From contig CADECP010000003.1 in NCBI GenBank assembly GCA_902825875.1, positions 186,001 through 250,000 of the forward strand: DNA of 64,000 nucleotides, given 5' to 3'. This document shows positions 1 through 10,110 of the stretch, in pieces. This DNA is from an uncultured Acidobacteriota bacterium. Lineage in GTDB: Bacteria > Acidobacteriota > Blastocatellia > RBC074. The stretch's first letter is position 1; each line of letters starts with the position of its first letter. Under the pieces are notes generated by a model. It worked only from the letters and a program-made list of their open reading frames with translations. It ran no database searches and was not told the origin of the DNA. The translations under genes were made by a program, and so were the position numbers.

Positions 1-23
1 TTCCAGTTGAAGGAGATTCCAGA

Positions 24-1631
24 TTGATTCCTGCTCTCTTCGTCTTCGCGTATCTGGCGACGGTTCTGTACATAGGCATCTTCGCGTTTCGCCGCAAAAC
101 CGGCGACCATCCCGCCGAAGATTACTTTCTGGCCAACCGTTCGCTGGGCAACGCCGTGTTCTTGCTGTCGCTGTTCGGCACGAACATGACTGCATTCGCC
201 ATTCTGGGTTCTTCGGGACATGCATTTTCCAACGGCATAGTGACTTATGGATTGATGGCTTCGTCGTCGGCGCTGATCGTGCCGCTGTCGCTGTTTTTCA
301 TCGGCACGCGAGTCTGGTCGCTGGGCAAACGATTCGGCTTTATGACTCCGGTGCAGATGTTCCGCGACCGTTGGGAATGCAGCCACATTGGAACCGTCAT
401 CACCGTAGTGCAAACCGCGCTGCTGCTGCCGTACATCATCATCGGAGTGATGGGCGGAGGCACGACGCTTTACGCCATCAGCGGAGGCCGAATTCCCTTC
501 TGGCTGGGCGGAGCCGTCGTCGCATTGGTCGTCATGAGCTACGTTTTTTTCGGCGGGATGCGCGGAACGGCTTGGGTCAACGCCTTTCAAACGACGCTGT
601 TTCTGATTTTCGGAGCAATTGCTTTGGGCGTGATCGGCGCAGGCATGGGCGGATTTGGCTCAGCGATGAACGAAATGCTGGCGACGCCAACAACGGCTTC
701 GCTGCTGACGCGAGAAAAAATCTCGCCGCTGTATTTTTTCAGCTACACGTTCATTCCGCTGTCTTCGATCAACTTTCCGCACATGATTATTTTCTGCCTG
801 ACGGCTCAGCGTGTGCAGCATTTCAAAAAGACGGTCATCCTGTATCCGTTGTGCATGCTGGCGATCTGGCTGCCCGCAGTCTTTCTGGGAGTCGCTGCCA
901 ACCGAGCCACCGAAGTCCCCGCCATCCAGGCCAAGCTCGAAGCCAGACAGACTTTGGCGACTCAGGCTCCGACGCTTTCTCCCGAAGAACGAACCGAACT
1001 CCGGGCCAAATCCGCCGGAGATGATGTGCTGCTGCGATTGCTGGAAGCTTACGCTCCGCTGTGGCTCGCCGGGTTGCTCGGAGCCGGAATTATGGCCGCA
1101 GTGATGGCCAGCGATTCGCAAATTCTGGCGCTTTCGACCATGTTCACCGAAGACATTTTCGCTTTTTATGAAGGCAAAGAACGCTTCGGCGAAAAGGCTC
1201 AAGTCATGACCGGTCGTTTGTTTGTCGTAGGTTTGACGCTGCTGGCTTATTTCATCGCGCTGAAATTTCCGCAGCCGATTTTCGACCTGGCCGTGTCGTA
1301 TGCGTTTTCGGGTTATTCAGCCTTGATGCCGCTGATGATCGCCGCGCTGTTCTGGAAAGGCAGCACCAAATGGGGAGCGTTGGCTTCGACTTTGTGGGCG
1401 GCTGGAAGCGTCGCCTCCGTCGCCGTTTTTCAATCTGTCGTAGCGACTCCGAAAGTGATTTGGTCAATTGGCGGCTGGGAAGTTTTGACCAGAACGCCGG
1501 GCGGAACTTCGGTTTTTGGCTTGCTGCCGGTCGTGCCGATGACAATCGTCTCGGCGATTCTGATGATTGTGGTTTCAATGCTGACCGCCAAGCCGACCGA
1601 AGCAACGGTCAGCCGTTACTTTTCAAAATGA
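24..1631 (+). CDS. Sodium:solute symporter (SSS family)
   Basis: Integral inner-membrane transporter that should couple Na+ entry to uptake of an organic solute; the substrate cannot be told from the sequence. The 535-residue protein is hydrophobic throughout, with about 13 predicted membrane segments. The motif [17 protein letters not shown] near residue 370 is the conserved SSS helix that helps form the sodium site in PutP/vSGLT relatives. A polar loop of about 45 residues, rich in Ala, Glu and Arg (residues 295-340), is inserted before that helix. The start is a TTG, chosen because AAGGAG lies 8 bases upstream and the first membrane helix begins at once. The gene stands alone on the plus strand; what lies upstream is outside the window. 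Family call firm, substrate unknown. Confidence 0.9.
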   Translation: MIPALFVFAYLATVLYIGIFAFRRKTGDHPAEDYFLANRSLGNAVFLLSLFGTNMTAFAILGSSGHAFSNGIVTYGLMASSSALIVPLSLFFIGTRVWSLGKRFGFMTPVQMFRDRWECSHIGTVITVVQTALLLPYIIIGVMGGGTTLYAISGGRIPFWLGGAVVALVVMSYVFFGGMRGTAWVNAFQTTLFLIFGAIALGVIGAGMGGFGSAMNEMLATPTTASLLTREKISPLYFFSYTFIPLSSINFPHMIIFCLTAQRVQHFKKTVILYPLCMLAIWLPAVFLGVAANRATEVPAIQAKLEARQTLATQAPTLSPEERTELRAKSAGDDVLLRLLEAYAPLWLAGLLGAGIMAAVMASDSQILALSTMFTEDIFAFYEGKERFGEKAQVMTGRLFVVGLTLLAYFIALKFPQPIFDLAVSYAFSGYSALMPLMIAALFWKGSTKWGALASTLWAAGSVASVAVFQSVVATPKVIWSIGGWEVLTRTPGGTSVFGLLPVVPMTIVSAILMIVVSMLTAKPTEATVSRYFSK

Positions 1632-2046
1632 AGCGACTGGCTCAGGCCAATCAAGCTGGCAACGATTCAGCATCGGAAGCAGACACGCCATTGATGGTTG
1701 ATGCGAATACTCCATTGACCTTTACGATCTCTCTTCAAAGCTTCCAAGCGATTCGATGTAGGCAACCGCAAATCTTCAACGCGAGTCGCGGCATTCAGCC
1801 AATAAAACGCGGCAGGGTATAGTTAGGGACAAAGCATGCGGCAAATTTTTCACAGCCAAGCAACGGGTTTTCATTGCTGTTCATCGGTCAGAGTGATGCG
1901 TATAATTCGCGGCGTTGTGCCCGTCGGCAAACGTTCTGATGGTTCAATGCTTGCGGCGTGTTTGCTTGCGACCATCGGCTGAGTTCACAATTCATCTCCG
2001 CGCCGCCAAATTCGAATCGTGCCCCTTCCGAACTTCAATTTCTGTC
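1632..2046. other. Intergenic region with promoter for the beta-propeller gene
   Basis: No convincing gene. Reading frames crossing it are extensions of the flanking genes in other frames. It holds a consensus -10 box at 1901-1906 (listed separately). The stretch from 1915 to 2046 is open in frame with the next gene but does not resemble a signal peptide or coding sequence, so it is treated as leader. Confidence 0.5.
1878..1906 (+). promoter_or_regulatory. Candidate promoter, TGTTCA-N17-TATAAT
   Basis: A perfect TATAAT at 1901-1906 is followed by a CGCGGCG discriminator. A weak -35 (TGTTCA, 3 of 6) lies 17 bases upstream. The same TATAAT plus CGCG arrangement precedes genes at 7880 and 30769, which supports a real promoter class. 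It would leave a leader of about 130 bases before the ATG at 2047. Confidence 0.5.
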
Positions 2047-4962
2047 ATGACCAAACGATTTTCCCAGCACACTCGAATCGGATTTTCTGCCTTGTTGATT
2101 GGCTTGCTGACCTGGCTGAGCGCGATTGGCGTGCTCGTTACCGGCGGGCAAACAGATTCGCCGCAACAGCCAACCATCGCCACAGCGTCGCTGACCGCCG
2201 CTCCGCAAGCCTTGCTCAATCGGCTGCCGCTGAGTTTTGAAGAAAATCGTGGGCAGGCAAATCGTGACGTTCGTTTTGTGGCTCGGCAACCGGGATATGC
2301 CGTGTACCTGGCCGACACCGAAACCCGTTTTGAGTTGCGCGATCAGGCCAGCCACAGCCAAACCGTTTCAATGAAATTTATCGGAGCTTCGACCAACGCA
2401 ACGGTTGAAGGCCGACAGCCGCTCCCCGGCAAAAGCAATTACTTCATCGGCAACGATCCCGGCGAATGGCAGACCGACGTTCCGACGTTTGCCAGCGTTC
2501 GCCAGCAAAAAATCTATCCTGGCATTGACGCGATCTTTTACGGCAACGCCCGCAAGTTTGAATATGACTTTGTCGTTGCTCCGCAAGCCGATCCGCAGCA
2601 AATCGCTCTCGCCTTTGACGGCGCGAACAATCTGGAACTCGACAAGCAAGGCGATTTGTTGCTTCGCGCCGACGGACTGAATTTGAAGATGCTCAAGCCG
2701 GTGATTTATCAGCAGGTGAACGGCCAACGGCGCTTAATCGAAGGCAGTTATTCAATCCCAACTCCCAACTCCGTCAGGTTTGAAATCGGCGATTACGACC
2801 GCAGTCTGCCGCTGGTAATTGACCCGGTAATTGATTATTCGACTTATTTTGGCGGCAGCGGAACCGACATCGGTTACGGAATCGCCGTGGATCGGCAAGG
2901 CAACGTGTACATCGTCGGACAGACTTCATCGTTGAACTTCCCGACCAAAAGCCCGCTGCAAAGCATGCGCGATGGAGCAAACGATGCGTTTGTCACCAAA
3001 CTCAGCGCGAATGGCTCAACGGTCGTGTTTTCGACTTATCTTGGCGGACGCAGCAACGGCGACAAAGCCGCAGGCGTAGCAGTGGACAGGGCAGGCAACA
3101 TTTACTTCGCAGGCGAAACCAATTCGTCCAACTTTCCGTTGGTGAATTCGGCCCAGCCAATGTACAGAGGAAATACCGATGCCTTCGTTGCCAAACTCAA
3201 CATTGACGGCAACGTGTTGCTGTATTCGACGCCTTGGGGCGGCGGGCTTCAGGACGTAGCGCATGCAATTGCGATTGACCGGTTTGATAACGCCTACATC
3301 ACAGGCCGAACCGATTCGACCAACTTCACGACTAAAACTCCGATTCAAGCAACGCTGAAAGGCACGCGCGATGTGTTCGTGGCCAAATTCAATGCGGACG
3401 GCGCGAACCTGTATTCGACCTATTTGGGCGGCGAATTGTCGCAAAGCGTTGGGCGCGACGAAGAGGCCGGTTACGGCATTGCCGTTGATGCACTGTCGAA
3501 TGCTTACATCACGGGCTTCACCACTTCGCCAGGCTTCCCCACAGTCGCCGCTCTGCAACCCAACTTCGGCGGAGTCGAAGACGCATTTGTCGCCAAGCTC
3601 AATCCGTCTGGGACGGCATTGGTGTATTCAACGTTCCTGGGCGGAGATCGCGCCGAAGAAGCGCGTGGCATTGCGATTGATCCGCTTGGCAATGTGTACG
3701 TCACCGGTTACACATTTTCGCTGAATTTCCCGACGGCCAATGCTCTGCAACGAAATTACGGCGGCAACGTGGATGCTTTCGTAACCAAGTACAACGCCAC
3801 AGGCTCGGCGCTGATTTATTCAACTTTTCTGGGCGGCAACGGATCGGAAAACACCGGCCTGGTTTCCGACATCACTCCGGTCGGCGGCATCGCCGTGGAC
3901 AATTTCGGCAACGCTTATGTGACGGGCAAAACCGAATCCACCAATTTTCCTGTGACGCGCTCGTTGCAATCGTCTTTGCGCGGCGACAACGACGCTTTTG
4001 TCGCCAAAATTGATCCGGCTGGTTTCGAGCTGATTTATTCGACATATTTGGGCAGCACCTTCACCGGCGATAACGGCTTCGACGAGCGCGGTTTGGACAT
4101 TGCTGTGGACACGTTTGGCAACGTGTTTATCACAGGGCAGGTGTTGAAAAACGATTTTCAGACAGTGTTGCCTGCTCAGCAAGATTTCGGCGGCGGATTG
4201 AGCGATGCCTTCATCACCAAAATTTCGACGCCGGACATTGCCACAATTGCGCTGGTTTCGGCGGCCAGTTTCACAGGCGGTTCGCTCGCGCCCGATGAAA
4301 TCGTCACCGCCTTCGGAGCCAGCCTGGCCAGCGGAACCGAAGTCGGCACAACCAATCCGTTGCCGACTTCTCTGCTGGGGACTTCCGTCAAGGTGAAAGA
4401 CAAAGACAACGTCGAACGTCCGGCGCAGTTGTTTTTCGTTTCGCCCAATCAAATCAACTTTCTGGTTCCGCCGGACACTGCTCTGGGCAAAGCCACCGTC
4501 ACCATCACCAACGCTCAAAACACATCTGTCAGCGCGAACGTGCTGATTGAAAAAACGGCTCCGGGAATTTTCACCGCCAACGCCAGTGGTCAGGATGTTC
4601 CGGCGGCTGTGCTGTTGCGAGTCAAAGCAGACGGCACGCAAATCTTTGAGCCGGTCGCGCGGCTAGACCCACTGCAAAACAAATTTGTGCCTCAGCAAAT
4701 TGATTTCGGCGTGGAAAGCGACCAATTGTTTTTGCTGTTGTTCGGTTCCGGCTGGCGAGGGCGTTCGGCGATGGACAAAGTTTTAGTCCGAATCGGCGAT
4801 GTGAGCATCCCGATCCAATTCGCTGGCGCGCAAGGAAGCTTCATCGGCGAAGATCAAATGAACCTGCAACTACCCAGAACGCTGATTGGAAGCGGCGAAG
4901 TTGTCTTGACGTTGACGGTGGATGGCCAGATGGGAAATCTGGTGACGCTGGCGTTCAAATAA
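2047..4962 (+). CDS. Secreted SBBP-repeat beta-propeller protein with TIGR03437-like C-terminal domain
   Basis: Exported structural or adhesive protein of 971 residues. A signal peptide (Lys/Arg start, then a hydrophobic stretch ending near ATGGQT) supports the ATG at 2047 over an in-frame TTG at 1915. An N-terminal globular region of about 220 residues contains FEENRGQ, typical of this family. Then come at least eight SBBP blades with the recurring pattern YSTYLGG, GIAVD-GN-YITG-T and NFPT, each about 60-65 residues, consistent with beta-propellers. The last 230 residues (AASFTGGSLAPDEIVTAFG, then FFVSPNQINFLVPP) match the Solibacter-type C-terminal domain TIGR03437, a good phylum marker. 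The precise role is unknown; the family is usually surface-exposed. It is transcribed towards the convergent TonB receptor gene, with a long inverted repeat between them. Confidence 0.88.
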   Translation: MTKRFSQHTRIGFSALLIGLLTWLSAIGVLVTGGQTDSPQQPTIATASLTAAPQALLNRLPLSFEENRGQANRDVRFVARQPGYAVYLADTETRFELRDQASHSQTVSMKFIGASTNATVEGRQPLPGKSNYFIGNDPGEWQTDVPTFASVRQQKIYPGIDAIFYGNARKFEYDFVVAPQADPQQIALAFDGANNLELDKQGDLLLRADGLNLKMLKPVIYQQVNGQRRLIEGSYSIPTPNSVRFEIGDYDRSLPLVIDPVIDYSTYFGGSGTDIGYGIAVDRQGNVYIVGQTSSLNFPTKSPLQSMRDGANDAFVTKLSANGSTVVFSTYLGGRSNGDKAAGVAVDRAGNIYFAGETNSSNFPLVNSAQPMYRGNTDAFVAKLNIDGNVLLYSTPWGGGLQDVAHAIAIDRFDNAYITGRTDSTNFTTKTPIQATLKGTRDVFVAKFNADGANLYSTYLGGELSQSVGRDEEAGYGIAVDALSNAYITGFTTSPGFPTVAALQPNFGGVEDAFVAKLNPSGTALVYSTFLGGDRAEEARGIAIDPLGNVYVTGYTFSLNFPTANALQRNYGGNVDAFVTKYNATGSALIYSTFLGGNGSENTGLVSDITPVGGIAVDNFGNAYVTGKTESTNFPVTRSLQSSLRGDNDAFVAKIDPAGFELIYSTYLGSTFTGDNGFDERGLDIAVDTFGNVFITGQVLKNDFQTVLPAQQDFGGGLSDAFITKISTPDIATIALVSAASFTGGSLAPDEIVTAFGASLASGTEVGTTNPLPTSLLGTSVKVKDKDNVERPAQLFFVSPNQINFLVPPDTALGKATVTITNAQNTSVSANVLIEKTAPGIFTANASGQDVPAAVLLRVKADGTQIFEPVARLDPLQNKFVPQQIDFGVESDQLFLLLFGSGWRGRSAMDKVLVRIGDVSIPIQFAGAQGSFIGEDQMNLQLPRTLIGSGEVVLTLTVDGQMGNLVTLAFK

Positions 4963-4982
4963 GTGAAGACTGTGCGTAATTC

Positions 4983-5070
4983 GGTACGGAACCAGGAGCG
5001 GTAGCGACTGGATACTTTCGTGAGCGTTACTTCAAGCCAACCCGGTCGCTACCGCTCCCGGTTCCGTACC
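4983..5070. repeat. Long inverted repeat (29-bp arms) between convergent genes
   Basis: Arms at 4983-5011 and 5042-5070 are reverse complements at 27 of 29 positions, separated by 30 bases. Each arm begins GGTACGGAACC and continues with AGCGGTAGCGAC. The hairpin lies between the stops of two convergent genes and could end transcription from both sides, though it lacks a clear T run. The same arm sequence occurs twice inside the coding sequence at 32497-32559, so it is an interspersed repeat and not only a terminator. Confidence 0.85.
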
Positions 5071-5155
5071 ATAGCTCAAATTATTGATGGCAAGCCACTT
5101 TTATTCGCACAGGCTTCAAATAAGTGCATCCGCAAGGTCGCATCATTCCGCAAAA

Positions 5156-7777
5156 TCACCACCCCAGCAGAACCGTAAATTTGAACGTCCGCCCTTCATT
5201 CAACGTGTTGGTAATCGCGCCGAAGTTTGGATTGGCAAGTTCAAAACCCGGCTCGGCGAATTGCGGCGTGTTGAACAGATTGTTCGATTCGGCGCGAAAA
5301 GTCAGGCGTAAGTCGCGTTTGAACGCCCAAGCGCGCGACAATTGAGCGTTGACATTGCGGATCGGGCCTTTGCGAAAAACGTTGCGGCCAAGCGAGCCGC
5401 GTTCGCTGAGCGCGACGATTTCATTCGGCTGCATGAAGCGAAACGCGCTTCGCGGCAACATCTGCCGCGAAGTGTCCGGGTCGGCAATCGTTCGTCCCAG
5501 AACCGAAGGATCAAGCAAGATCGGCCGGTCGCCGCCGTTGCCGTCCACATTGCCGAAACCTGGTCCATCCGAACCAGCGGAAAGATTGAAAGGAATTCCA
5601 GTCTTGACCAGCACCACTGTCGAAAGATTCCAGCCATCGGCAATCGCTGAAAACGCTCGACTGAATTTCGGAGCTTTGACGGCGTAACTCGTCCGCAGCA
5701 AAAACGCATGCGTTTGATCGAAATCGCTGACGCCTTTCATATCGCGGTGAGTTTCAAATTCCGTCTGGCTGCGCGATTTGCGCGAATCGTTTTCGTTGGC
5801 GGTGTTGGTGTAACTCGCGCCCAGGTCAATCGCCTTGCTGAACCAATACGAAGAATCCACCGTCAGCCCATGCCAATTCGGCAGCGTCAATGAAACCCTC
5901 GCCGCGTCGAAATATCCGCGCGAACCGTTCACCGTCAGCCGGTAATCGGCGATTTCCTGATTCGGGCGACGTTGAGGAATCGTCCGCGTGATCGTTTCGA
6001 TGCCTGCCACCGGATGCGCGCGATTCAGATACCACAGCACCAGCAGTTTGTGAGACCGGCTGCCGACATAACCGAACTGCAATCGTGCTTTCTGATTCCA
6101 TTCCGGTTCCCAACTCAGGTTGTACTGATACGAATACGGCGTAGCCAGTTCGGGATCAAGCGCGTAAACCGTCGGTTTGCCGATTTCGCCTTGAAAAGGA
6201 TTGAGCAAGCTTTGCGGCGCGACGACGACGACTTTGTTGTTGAGCGGCGGGCTGAAACGAATCTGCTGGTAGCTGACGAAAAAGAGTTCGCCGAAATGAA
6301 TGCCGAAAGCTCCGCGGAAAACGCCTCGCTTGCCCGGCATCCGATAAGCGAAACCGACGGTCGGCGCAAAGTTGTTCAAATCGCTGTCGAAGGGAACGAC
6401 GTTCAGATTGTTTTTTTCAACCGGTTTGGTCGTCGGTTGCCAGCGCAAACCTAATTGCAGGCTCAGCCGCTGAGTCGCCTGCCAGTTGTCTCCGCCGTAA
6501 AACTGCCCTTCCCACTGGCGAAAACGGCGATAGATGTCGCCGATGGAACGAATGTGTTGCGAAGGCCTGCCCAACCGAAAATTGGTGATGGCGTCACTAC
6601 CGAAATCGTTGTTGAAAGAAAAGAATCCGCGATGCACGTCGGTTTCAATGCTGTTGATCTGACGACGAATCAAGGTCGCGCCAGCCGTCAAATTGTGTTT
6701 GCCTTCGGTGCGGCGCAATTGAAAAGCCGTGCGAATCTGATTCTGCACGCGATCAATCGGAATGGTTCCGTCCGGCCCCAACCCCGTCAGCCCTGCGATC
6801 AAAATGAACGGCCCGACCGCGTTCTTTTCCGGTTCCAGCAATGAACTGACTCGTTCGTAACTGAGCAGCGCCGTGCTGATGGTTTTCGCGCTCCAACTTC
6901 GCGTCCAGCCGATGCGCGCCGTGTGAGATTTGGTGTCAGTGTTCGGATTCTGCCCGGCGACGAACTGAAAAGCGTCCACGTTTTGCGAAGTGAATTGATA
7001 TTGCAGCGCCAGCGAATCGCGCCGAGTCAGCGTTTGATCCAACCGGAAGTTAGCCTGATTGTTGTTGATCGCCTGCGGTGCGTTGGTGTTCAGGGCGCGT
7101 TCGTTGATGTCCGTTCGATTGGGAAGCTCAGCCGGATAAGCCGCCAGAAACTTTGCCACAAGCTGGCGCGTCGCCGGATCGTTCGTAAGCGGCGTTCGTT
7201 CGTCCGGCTTCGGAACCAGCACATTGCCATTGACCACGCCACGAATGCGCTGCTGGCTGGCGTCAAAAAAAAACTTCGTGCGTTTGGTCAGATCGAATCC
7301 GGCGTTGAAACCATAATCGTTTTCGCGCGCCGGTTTGACTCTGCCGACCTGAAAAAACGACCGCGCCGTGAAAATGCTGTTCAGATGGCCTGAGTAAAGC
7401 TGACCGTGAAAGCCCGACCGCAACGCACCCGGCAAAGAAATCGCCGAGCGCGGCGCGTTGCCAAATTCCGAGCCGAAATAGTTACTGACCGGGCTGAATT
7501 CTCGAACGATGGTCGCCGTGGTTCCCAAACGAACGTTCAACTCTTTCAACGCGCCGTTGTCCACCAGATTGAATTGCACGTTTTCGTTGCGACGACTTTC
7601 GCCCGAAGCCGAATCCGTCTTGCCCAGCATGTTCAATTCAACGCGCTTGCTGGCATCGGCAGGTTTCGCTTCTTCGGCAGCTTGCTTTTCAGGCGGCGGA
7701 GCTTTCTCAGCCTGCTGAGCCAGACACACCGTTGAGACAACAGTCAGTAACAAAACGAAGGTAATAAACCGTGACAT
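5156..7777 (-). CDS. TonB-dependent receptor-like outer-membrane protein
   Basis: Outer-membrane beta-barrel of 873 residues, presumably importing a ligand or displaying a surface function. The signal peptide runs to about residue 21 (ends VCLAQ), followed by a charged Ala/Pro/Glu/Lys linker. The segment [20 protein letters not shown] and the following 100 residues form a plug-like region. The rest shows alternating aromatic/polar strands typical of acidobacterial Oar-like receptors, ending in a hydrophobic strand with a terminal Trp. Unlike the receptor at 49433 it has no N-terminal carboxypeptidase-regulatory domain. The ligand is unknown. It is convergent with the beta-propeller gene, and its start faces the divergent small gene at 7880 with only about 100 bases between. 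Confidence 0.83.
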   Translation of the reverse strand: MSRFITFVLLLTVVSTVCLAQQAEKAPPPEKQAAEEAKPADASKRVELNMLGKTDSASGESRRNENVQFNLVDNGALKELNVRLGTTATIVREFSPVSNYFGSEFGNAPRSAISLPGALRSGFHGQLYSGHLNSIFTARSFFQVGRVKPARENDYGFNAGFDLTKRTKFFFDASQQRIRGVVNGNVLVPKPDERTPLTNDPATRQLVAKFLAAYPAELPNRTDINERALNTNAPQAINNNQANFRLDQTLTRRDSLALQYQFTSQNVDAFQFVAGQNPNTDTKSHTARIGWTRSWSAKTISTALLSYERVSSLLEPEKNAVGPFILIAGLTGLGPDGTIPIDRVQNQIRTAFQLRRTEGKHNLTAGATLIRRQINSIETDVHRGFFSFNNDFGSDAITNFRLGRPSQHIRSIGDIYRRFRQWEGQFYGGDNWQATQRLSLQLGLRWQPTTKPVEKNNLNVVPFDSDLNNFAPTVGFAYRMPGKRGVFRGAFGIHFGELFFVSYQQIRFSPPLNNKVVVVAPQSLLNPFQGEIGKPTVYALDPELATPYSYQYNLSWEPEWNQKARLQFGYVGSRSHKLLVLWYLNRAHPVAGIETITRTIPQRRPNQEIADYRLTVNGSRGYFDAARVSLTLPNWHGLTVDSSYWFSKAIDLGASYTNTANENDSRKSRSQTEFETHRDMKGVSDFDQTHAFLLRTSYAVKAPKFSRAFSAIADGWNLSTVVLVKTGIPFNLSAGSDGPGFGNVDGNGGDRPILLDPSVLGRTIADPDTSRQMLPRSAFRFMQPNEIVALSERGSLGRNVFRKGPIRNVNAQLSRAWAFKRDLRLTFRAESNNLFNTPQFAEPGFELANPNFGAITNTLNEGRTFKFTVLLGW

Positions 7778-7863
7778 TTGCGAGTGATTCCATTTCAGAT
7801 AGTTTTTACGGATTGGAAACCGAGCCTAAGCCACGCAAGCTGCGGCTGCAAGCTCGCCGGTGC

Positions 7864-7869
7864 TATAAT
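7864..7869 (+). promoter_or_regulatory. -10 box TATAAT with CGCG discriminator, near-leaderless start
   Basis: TATAAT at 7864-7869 is followed by CCGCGCCG, and the ATG begins at 7880. With usual spacing, transcription would start near 7876, leaving a leader of about four bases. No Shine-Dalgarno sequence is possible there. No good -35 was seen. Confidence 0.5.
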
Positions 7870-7879
7870 CCGCGCCGTT

Positions 7880-8230
7880 ATGAAAGACAGACCGCCAATC
7901 GGCTCACAACAGGAAATTGACGAACTCGTGCTTGAGTATCACCGGCTGATTGCCGCTCGCTTGCAGGATGATCCCGAAACCGTTATCGAACGCGCGCGCA
8001 ACAATTTGAAACGGTGGATGGCTGCTCACGAAGGAACCGGGTCGGCCTACGCTTTGGAAGAATGGCAAAGCCTTTTGAATAACAAAACGAATCAGGAGTT
8101 AATTCAGATCATCACCGAAGAATCAGACAACGGGCAGCGGCTCAGGTCATCAACGCCATTCACCGGGATTCTTTCTGCTCAGGAAAGAAACGAATTGAGG
8201 GCAAAACATGAGGAAAGAACCTTTCTTTGA
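7880..8230 (+). CDS. Small helical protein, likely partner (antitoxin-like) of the downstream nucleotidyltransferase
   Basis: A 116-residue soluble, acidic, mostly helical protein that I do not recognise as a named family. The ATG at 7880 is chosen over an earlier in-frame start because it directly follows the TATAAT/CGCG promoter. Its end overlaps the next gene by 23 bases, implying translational coupling. Small helical genes that overlap a nucleotidyltransferase toxin are the usual arrangement in AbiE/MNT-type toxin-antitoxin pairs, so an antitoxin or regulator role is inferred from context only. Nothing in the protein itself, such as a clear helix-turn-helix, proves it. Confidence 0.6.
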   Translation: MKDRPPIGSQQEIDELVLEYHRLIAARLQDDPETVIERARNNLKRWMAAHEGTGSAYALEEWQSLLNNKTNQELIQIITEESDNGQRLRSSTPFTGILSAQERNELRAKHEERTFL

Positions 8231-8795
8231 TCTCATCCGCCGAGTAAGCGAGCTAACCGGGATCGAAGCGCCAATCATCGTTGGCTCACACGCCATTTAC
8301 GTTTTGACGGACCAAGTCCCCAGCATCGTCAGGGAATCAATCGAAGCAGATTTTTTAGTGGCAGAAGGCGGCATAGAGGCGATTCGCAACGTCAACCATG
8401 ACTTGGGCGTTACCAGCGATTTCTTTGACCAAAGCGGTTATTACGCTGACGGGCTGGGCTTTGCGACGGTTGTTCTGCCACGGGGCTGGGATGGGCGACT
8501 ACAACCGCTAAAAGATGTAACTGGCCGGGTCGTCGCACGCTGTCTTGAAATTCATGACTCTGCGGTCAGCAAGCTGATGGCTGGCAGAGATAAAGATCAC
8601 GTTTTTCTGAACGAAATTCTGGTCAGCCAATTGATCTCGTTGGAAACGCTGGCTGAGCGAGCGGAATTGATTCTGGAAACGGCTCACGAAGACGCCTTGT
8701 TGCCTCGCCTGCAAAAGCTGTTCGATTACCTTCACAAAAGACGAACCATCGCCGACTTGAAACCGCTCTCCGATCTCATCAACCGACTACGCTGA
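8208..8795 (+). CDS. DUF6036-like nucleotidyltransferase, candidate toxin
   Basis: A 195-residue protein with the layout of minimal nucleotidyltransferases. GS at residues 26-27 (IIVGSHAIY) is the nucleotide-binding start. An acidic pair E46/D48 (ESIEADFLV) sits where these enzymes carry their metal-binding carboxylates. The segment SKLMAGRDKD (121-130) matches the K-x4-R-x-KD motif common to DUF6036 and AbiEii-type proteins. Proteins of this class transfer nucleotides to tRNA or to partner proteins, as in AbiEii/MenT toxins; that role here is inferred. GAGG lies 7 bases upstream of the ATG, inside the end of the upstream gene. The canonical DxD appears as ExD, so activity is not certain. Confidence 0.68.
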   Translation: MRKEPFFDLIRRVSELTGIEAPIIVGSHAIYVLTDQVPSIVRESIEADFLVAEGGIEAIRNVNHDLGVTSDFFDQSGYYADGLGFATVVLPRGWDGRLQPLKDVTGRVVARCLEIHDSAVSKLMAGRDKDHVFLNEILVSQLISLETLAERAELILETAHEDALLPRLQKLFDYLHKRRTIADLKPLSDLINRLR

Positions 8796-9334
8796 CAATT
8801 CCTTTGTTAAATGTGCGGCGAAACAGCGTCAGGGCAACCAAAGACTTCTGTTTCGCCGCTCGCTCGGTCTGCATTGAACTAGACGCGAGGTGGTCAGTTG
8901 TTGCTCAGCGAAGTCAGTGAAAACCGACTTTCGCGTTGCAACTGCGCTTTCGCGCTAAATCGAACTTGCGTTCGATGTGGTGCATTTTATGGATTCCTGC
9001 TGCGATAGAAATACGTGCATTTACTGGTTTTAGACAACTATCAGCGGCGAGGATTGTCAGACAAAGCTGACGGCAAGAGATTAATTCTGCGAGTTTTTCA
9101 AGGTTTCCCGCGTAGTTTTACGTGAGCAATCTGCTGTATTGGCGTCGCTGAAACTTGGCTTGACCTGTGAAATCAAAAACAGCATCATAAGCCGCCCTTG
9201 CATCCGGGCGCTCTTCAAACGAAGTTTCGCCGATACTTCAGTACGTTTTTGACAGATGGAAAAAAGGGCTAAAGACCGTACCTTGACGAAAAAAATAGGC
9301 GCGAACGAATCCTAAACACATCCGAACACTTCTG
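8796..9334. other. Gene-free region between the nucleotidyltransferase cassette and the mla operon
   Basis: About 540 bases without a supportable gene. It begins with a strong hairpin (8815-8859). Between 8890 and 9000 there are several small inverted elements (for example ATCGAAC/GTTCGAT around 8960-8980, and GCGC-TTTC-GCGC). TTGACA-like hexamers occur at 9249 and 9283, but I could not pair them with a good -10, so the mla promoter is not located. Confidence 0.5.
8815..8859. terminator. 12-bp perfect hairpin after the nucleotidyltransferase gene
   Basis: GCGGCGAAACAG at 8815-8826 pairs perfectly with CTGTTTCGCCGC at 8848-8859 across a 21-base loop. It lies 20 bases past the stop at 8795. 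No T run follows, so it may be a Rho-type or processing stem and not an intrinsic terminator. Confidence 0.5.
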
Positions 9335-10102
9335 ATGAATCCAATCACCCGCAACGTCTTACAACTCCAGGAATTAACTTTGCTCGTCTGGCGCGTTTTG
9401 CGTGGTTTTTTCAAAGCGCCGCGATACGGGGCCGAGATGATTCGGCAAATGGACATCCTTGGGTTTGGGAGTCTGGTGATTATCCTGCTGACCGGCACGT
9501 TCACTGGAATGGTGCTGGCGTTGAACTCGGCCAACACACTTCAAAAATTCGGAGTACAGAACGTCACGGGCCAATTGGTTGCCACCAGCTTGATCCGCGA
9601 ACTTGGCCCCGTGCTGACCAGTTTGATGCTGGCTGGTCGCGTCGGTTCGGGCATCGCTGCGGAATTGGGTTCGATGTTGGTCAGTGAACAAATTGACGCA
9701 ATGCGTGCGCTCGGCACTGACCCGATTAAAAAGCTGGTCGCACCTCGCATCGTGGCGTTGGTTGTGATGGCTCCTGCGCTGACGGTGGTTTGCGATTTCG
9801 TCGGCGCAATGGGCGGATTGCTGATTTCCATCACGATGTTGCACCAAGCTTCATCGGTTTACATTTCATCGGCGATGGAAGCCGTCAACTTCAACGAAAT
9901 CATCGGCGGATTGATTAAACCGACTGTGTTCGGGTTCATCATCGCTCTGGTCGGCTGTCACAAAGGATTGAGCACAGTCGGCGGAACGGTTGGCGTGGGA
10001 CGTTCGACAACGGAATCGGTAGTCAATTCTTCGATTCTGGTGATTGCAATGGATTTCCTGTTGTCGAAAGTCATCATCTCTTTGCTGCTCGATCCCCGCT
10101 AA
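9335..10102 (+). CDS. mlaE: MlaE-family ABC transporter permease
   Basis: Inner-membrane permease of an Mla/MCE phospholipid transport system, 255 residues with five or six membrane helices. The long motif around residues 85-130 (IRELGPVLTSLMLAGRVGSG, then EQIDAMRALGTDP) is diagnostic for the MlaE family. Together with the ATPase and MCE-domain protein downstream it would move lipids between inner and outer membrane, keeping outer-leaflet asymmetry. First gene of a three-gene plus-strand cluster. The gap to the ATPase gene is 148 bases and is filled by a repeat hairpin. No MlaC-like or MlaB-like gene follows. Confidence 0.93.
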   Translation: MNPITRNVLQLQELTLLVWRVLRGFFKAPRYGAEMIRQMDILGFGSLVIILLTGTFTGMVLALNSANTLQKFGVQNVTGQLVATSLIRELGPVLTSLMLAGRVGSGIAAELGSMLVSEQIDAMRALGTDPIKKLVAPRIVALVVMAPALTVVCDFVGAMGGLLISITMLHQASSVYISSAMEAVNFNEIIGGLIKPTVFGFIIALVGCHKGLSTVGGTVGVGRSTTESVVNSSILVIAMDFLLSKVIISLLLDPR

Positions 10103-10110
10103 AAAGGTGA

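Noticed and set aside
660-1202. Long minus-strand open frame inside the symporter gene
   Set aside because: It mirrors the plus-strand coding frame; composition is Arg/Ser/Gln-rich with no domain. Same for many other long antisense frames in this GC-rich window (for example 21002-22417, 38101-39303, 56309-57619).
1915-2046. 44-residue N-terminal extension of the beta-propeller protein from a TTG
   Set aside because: The extension has no signal-peptide character; a proper signal peptide starts at 2047, and a promoter -10 lies only 9 bases before the TTG.
9249-9288. TTGACA and TTGACG hexamers upstream of mlaE
   Set aside because: No acceptable -10 at 16-18 bases from either, so not listed as a promoter.
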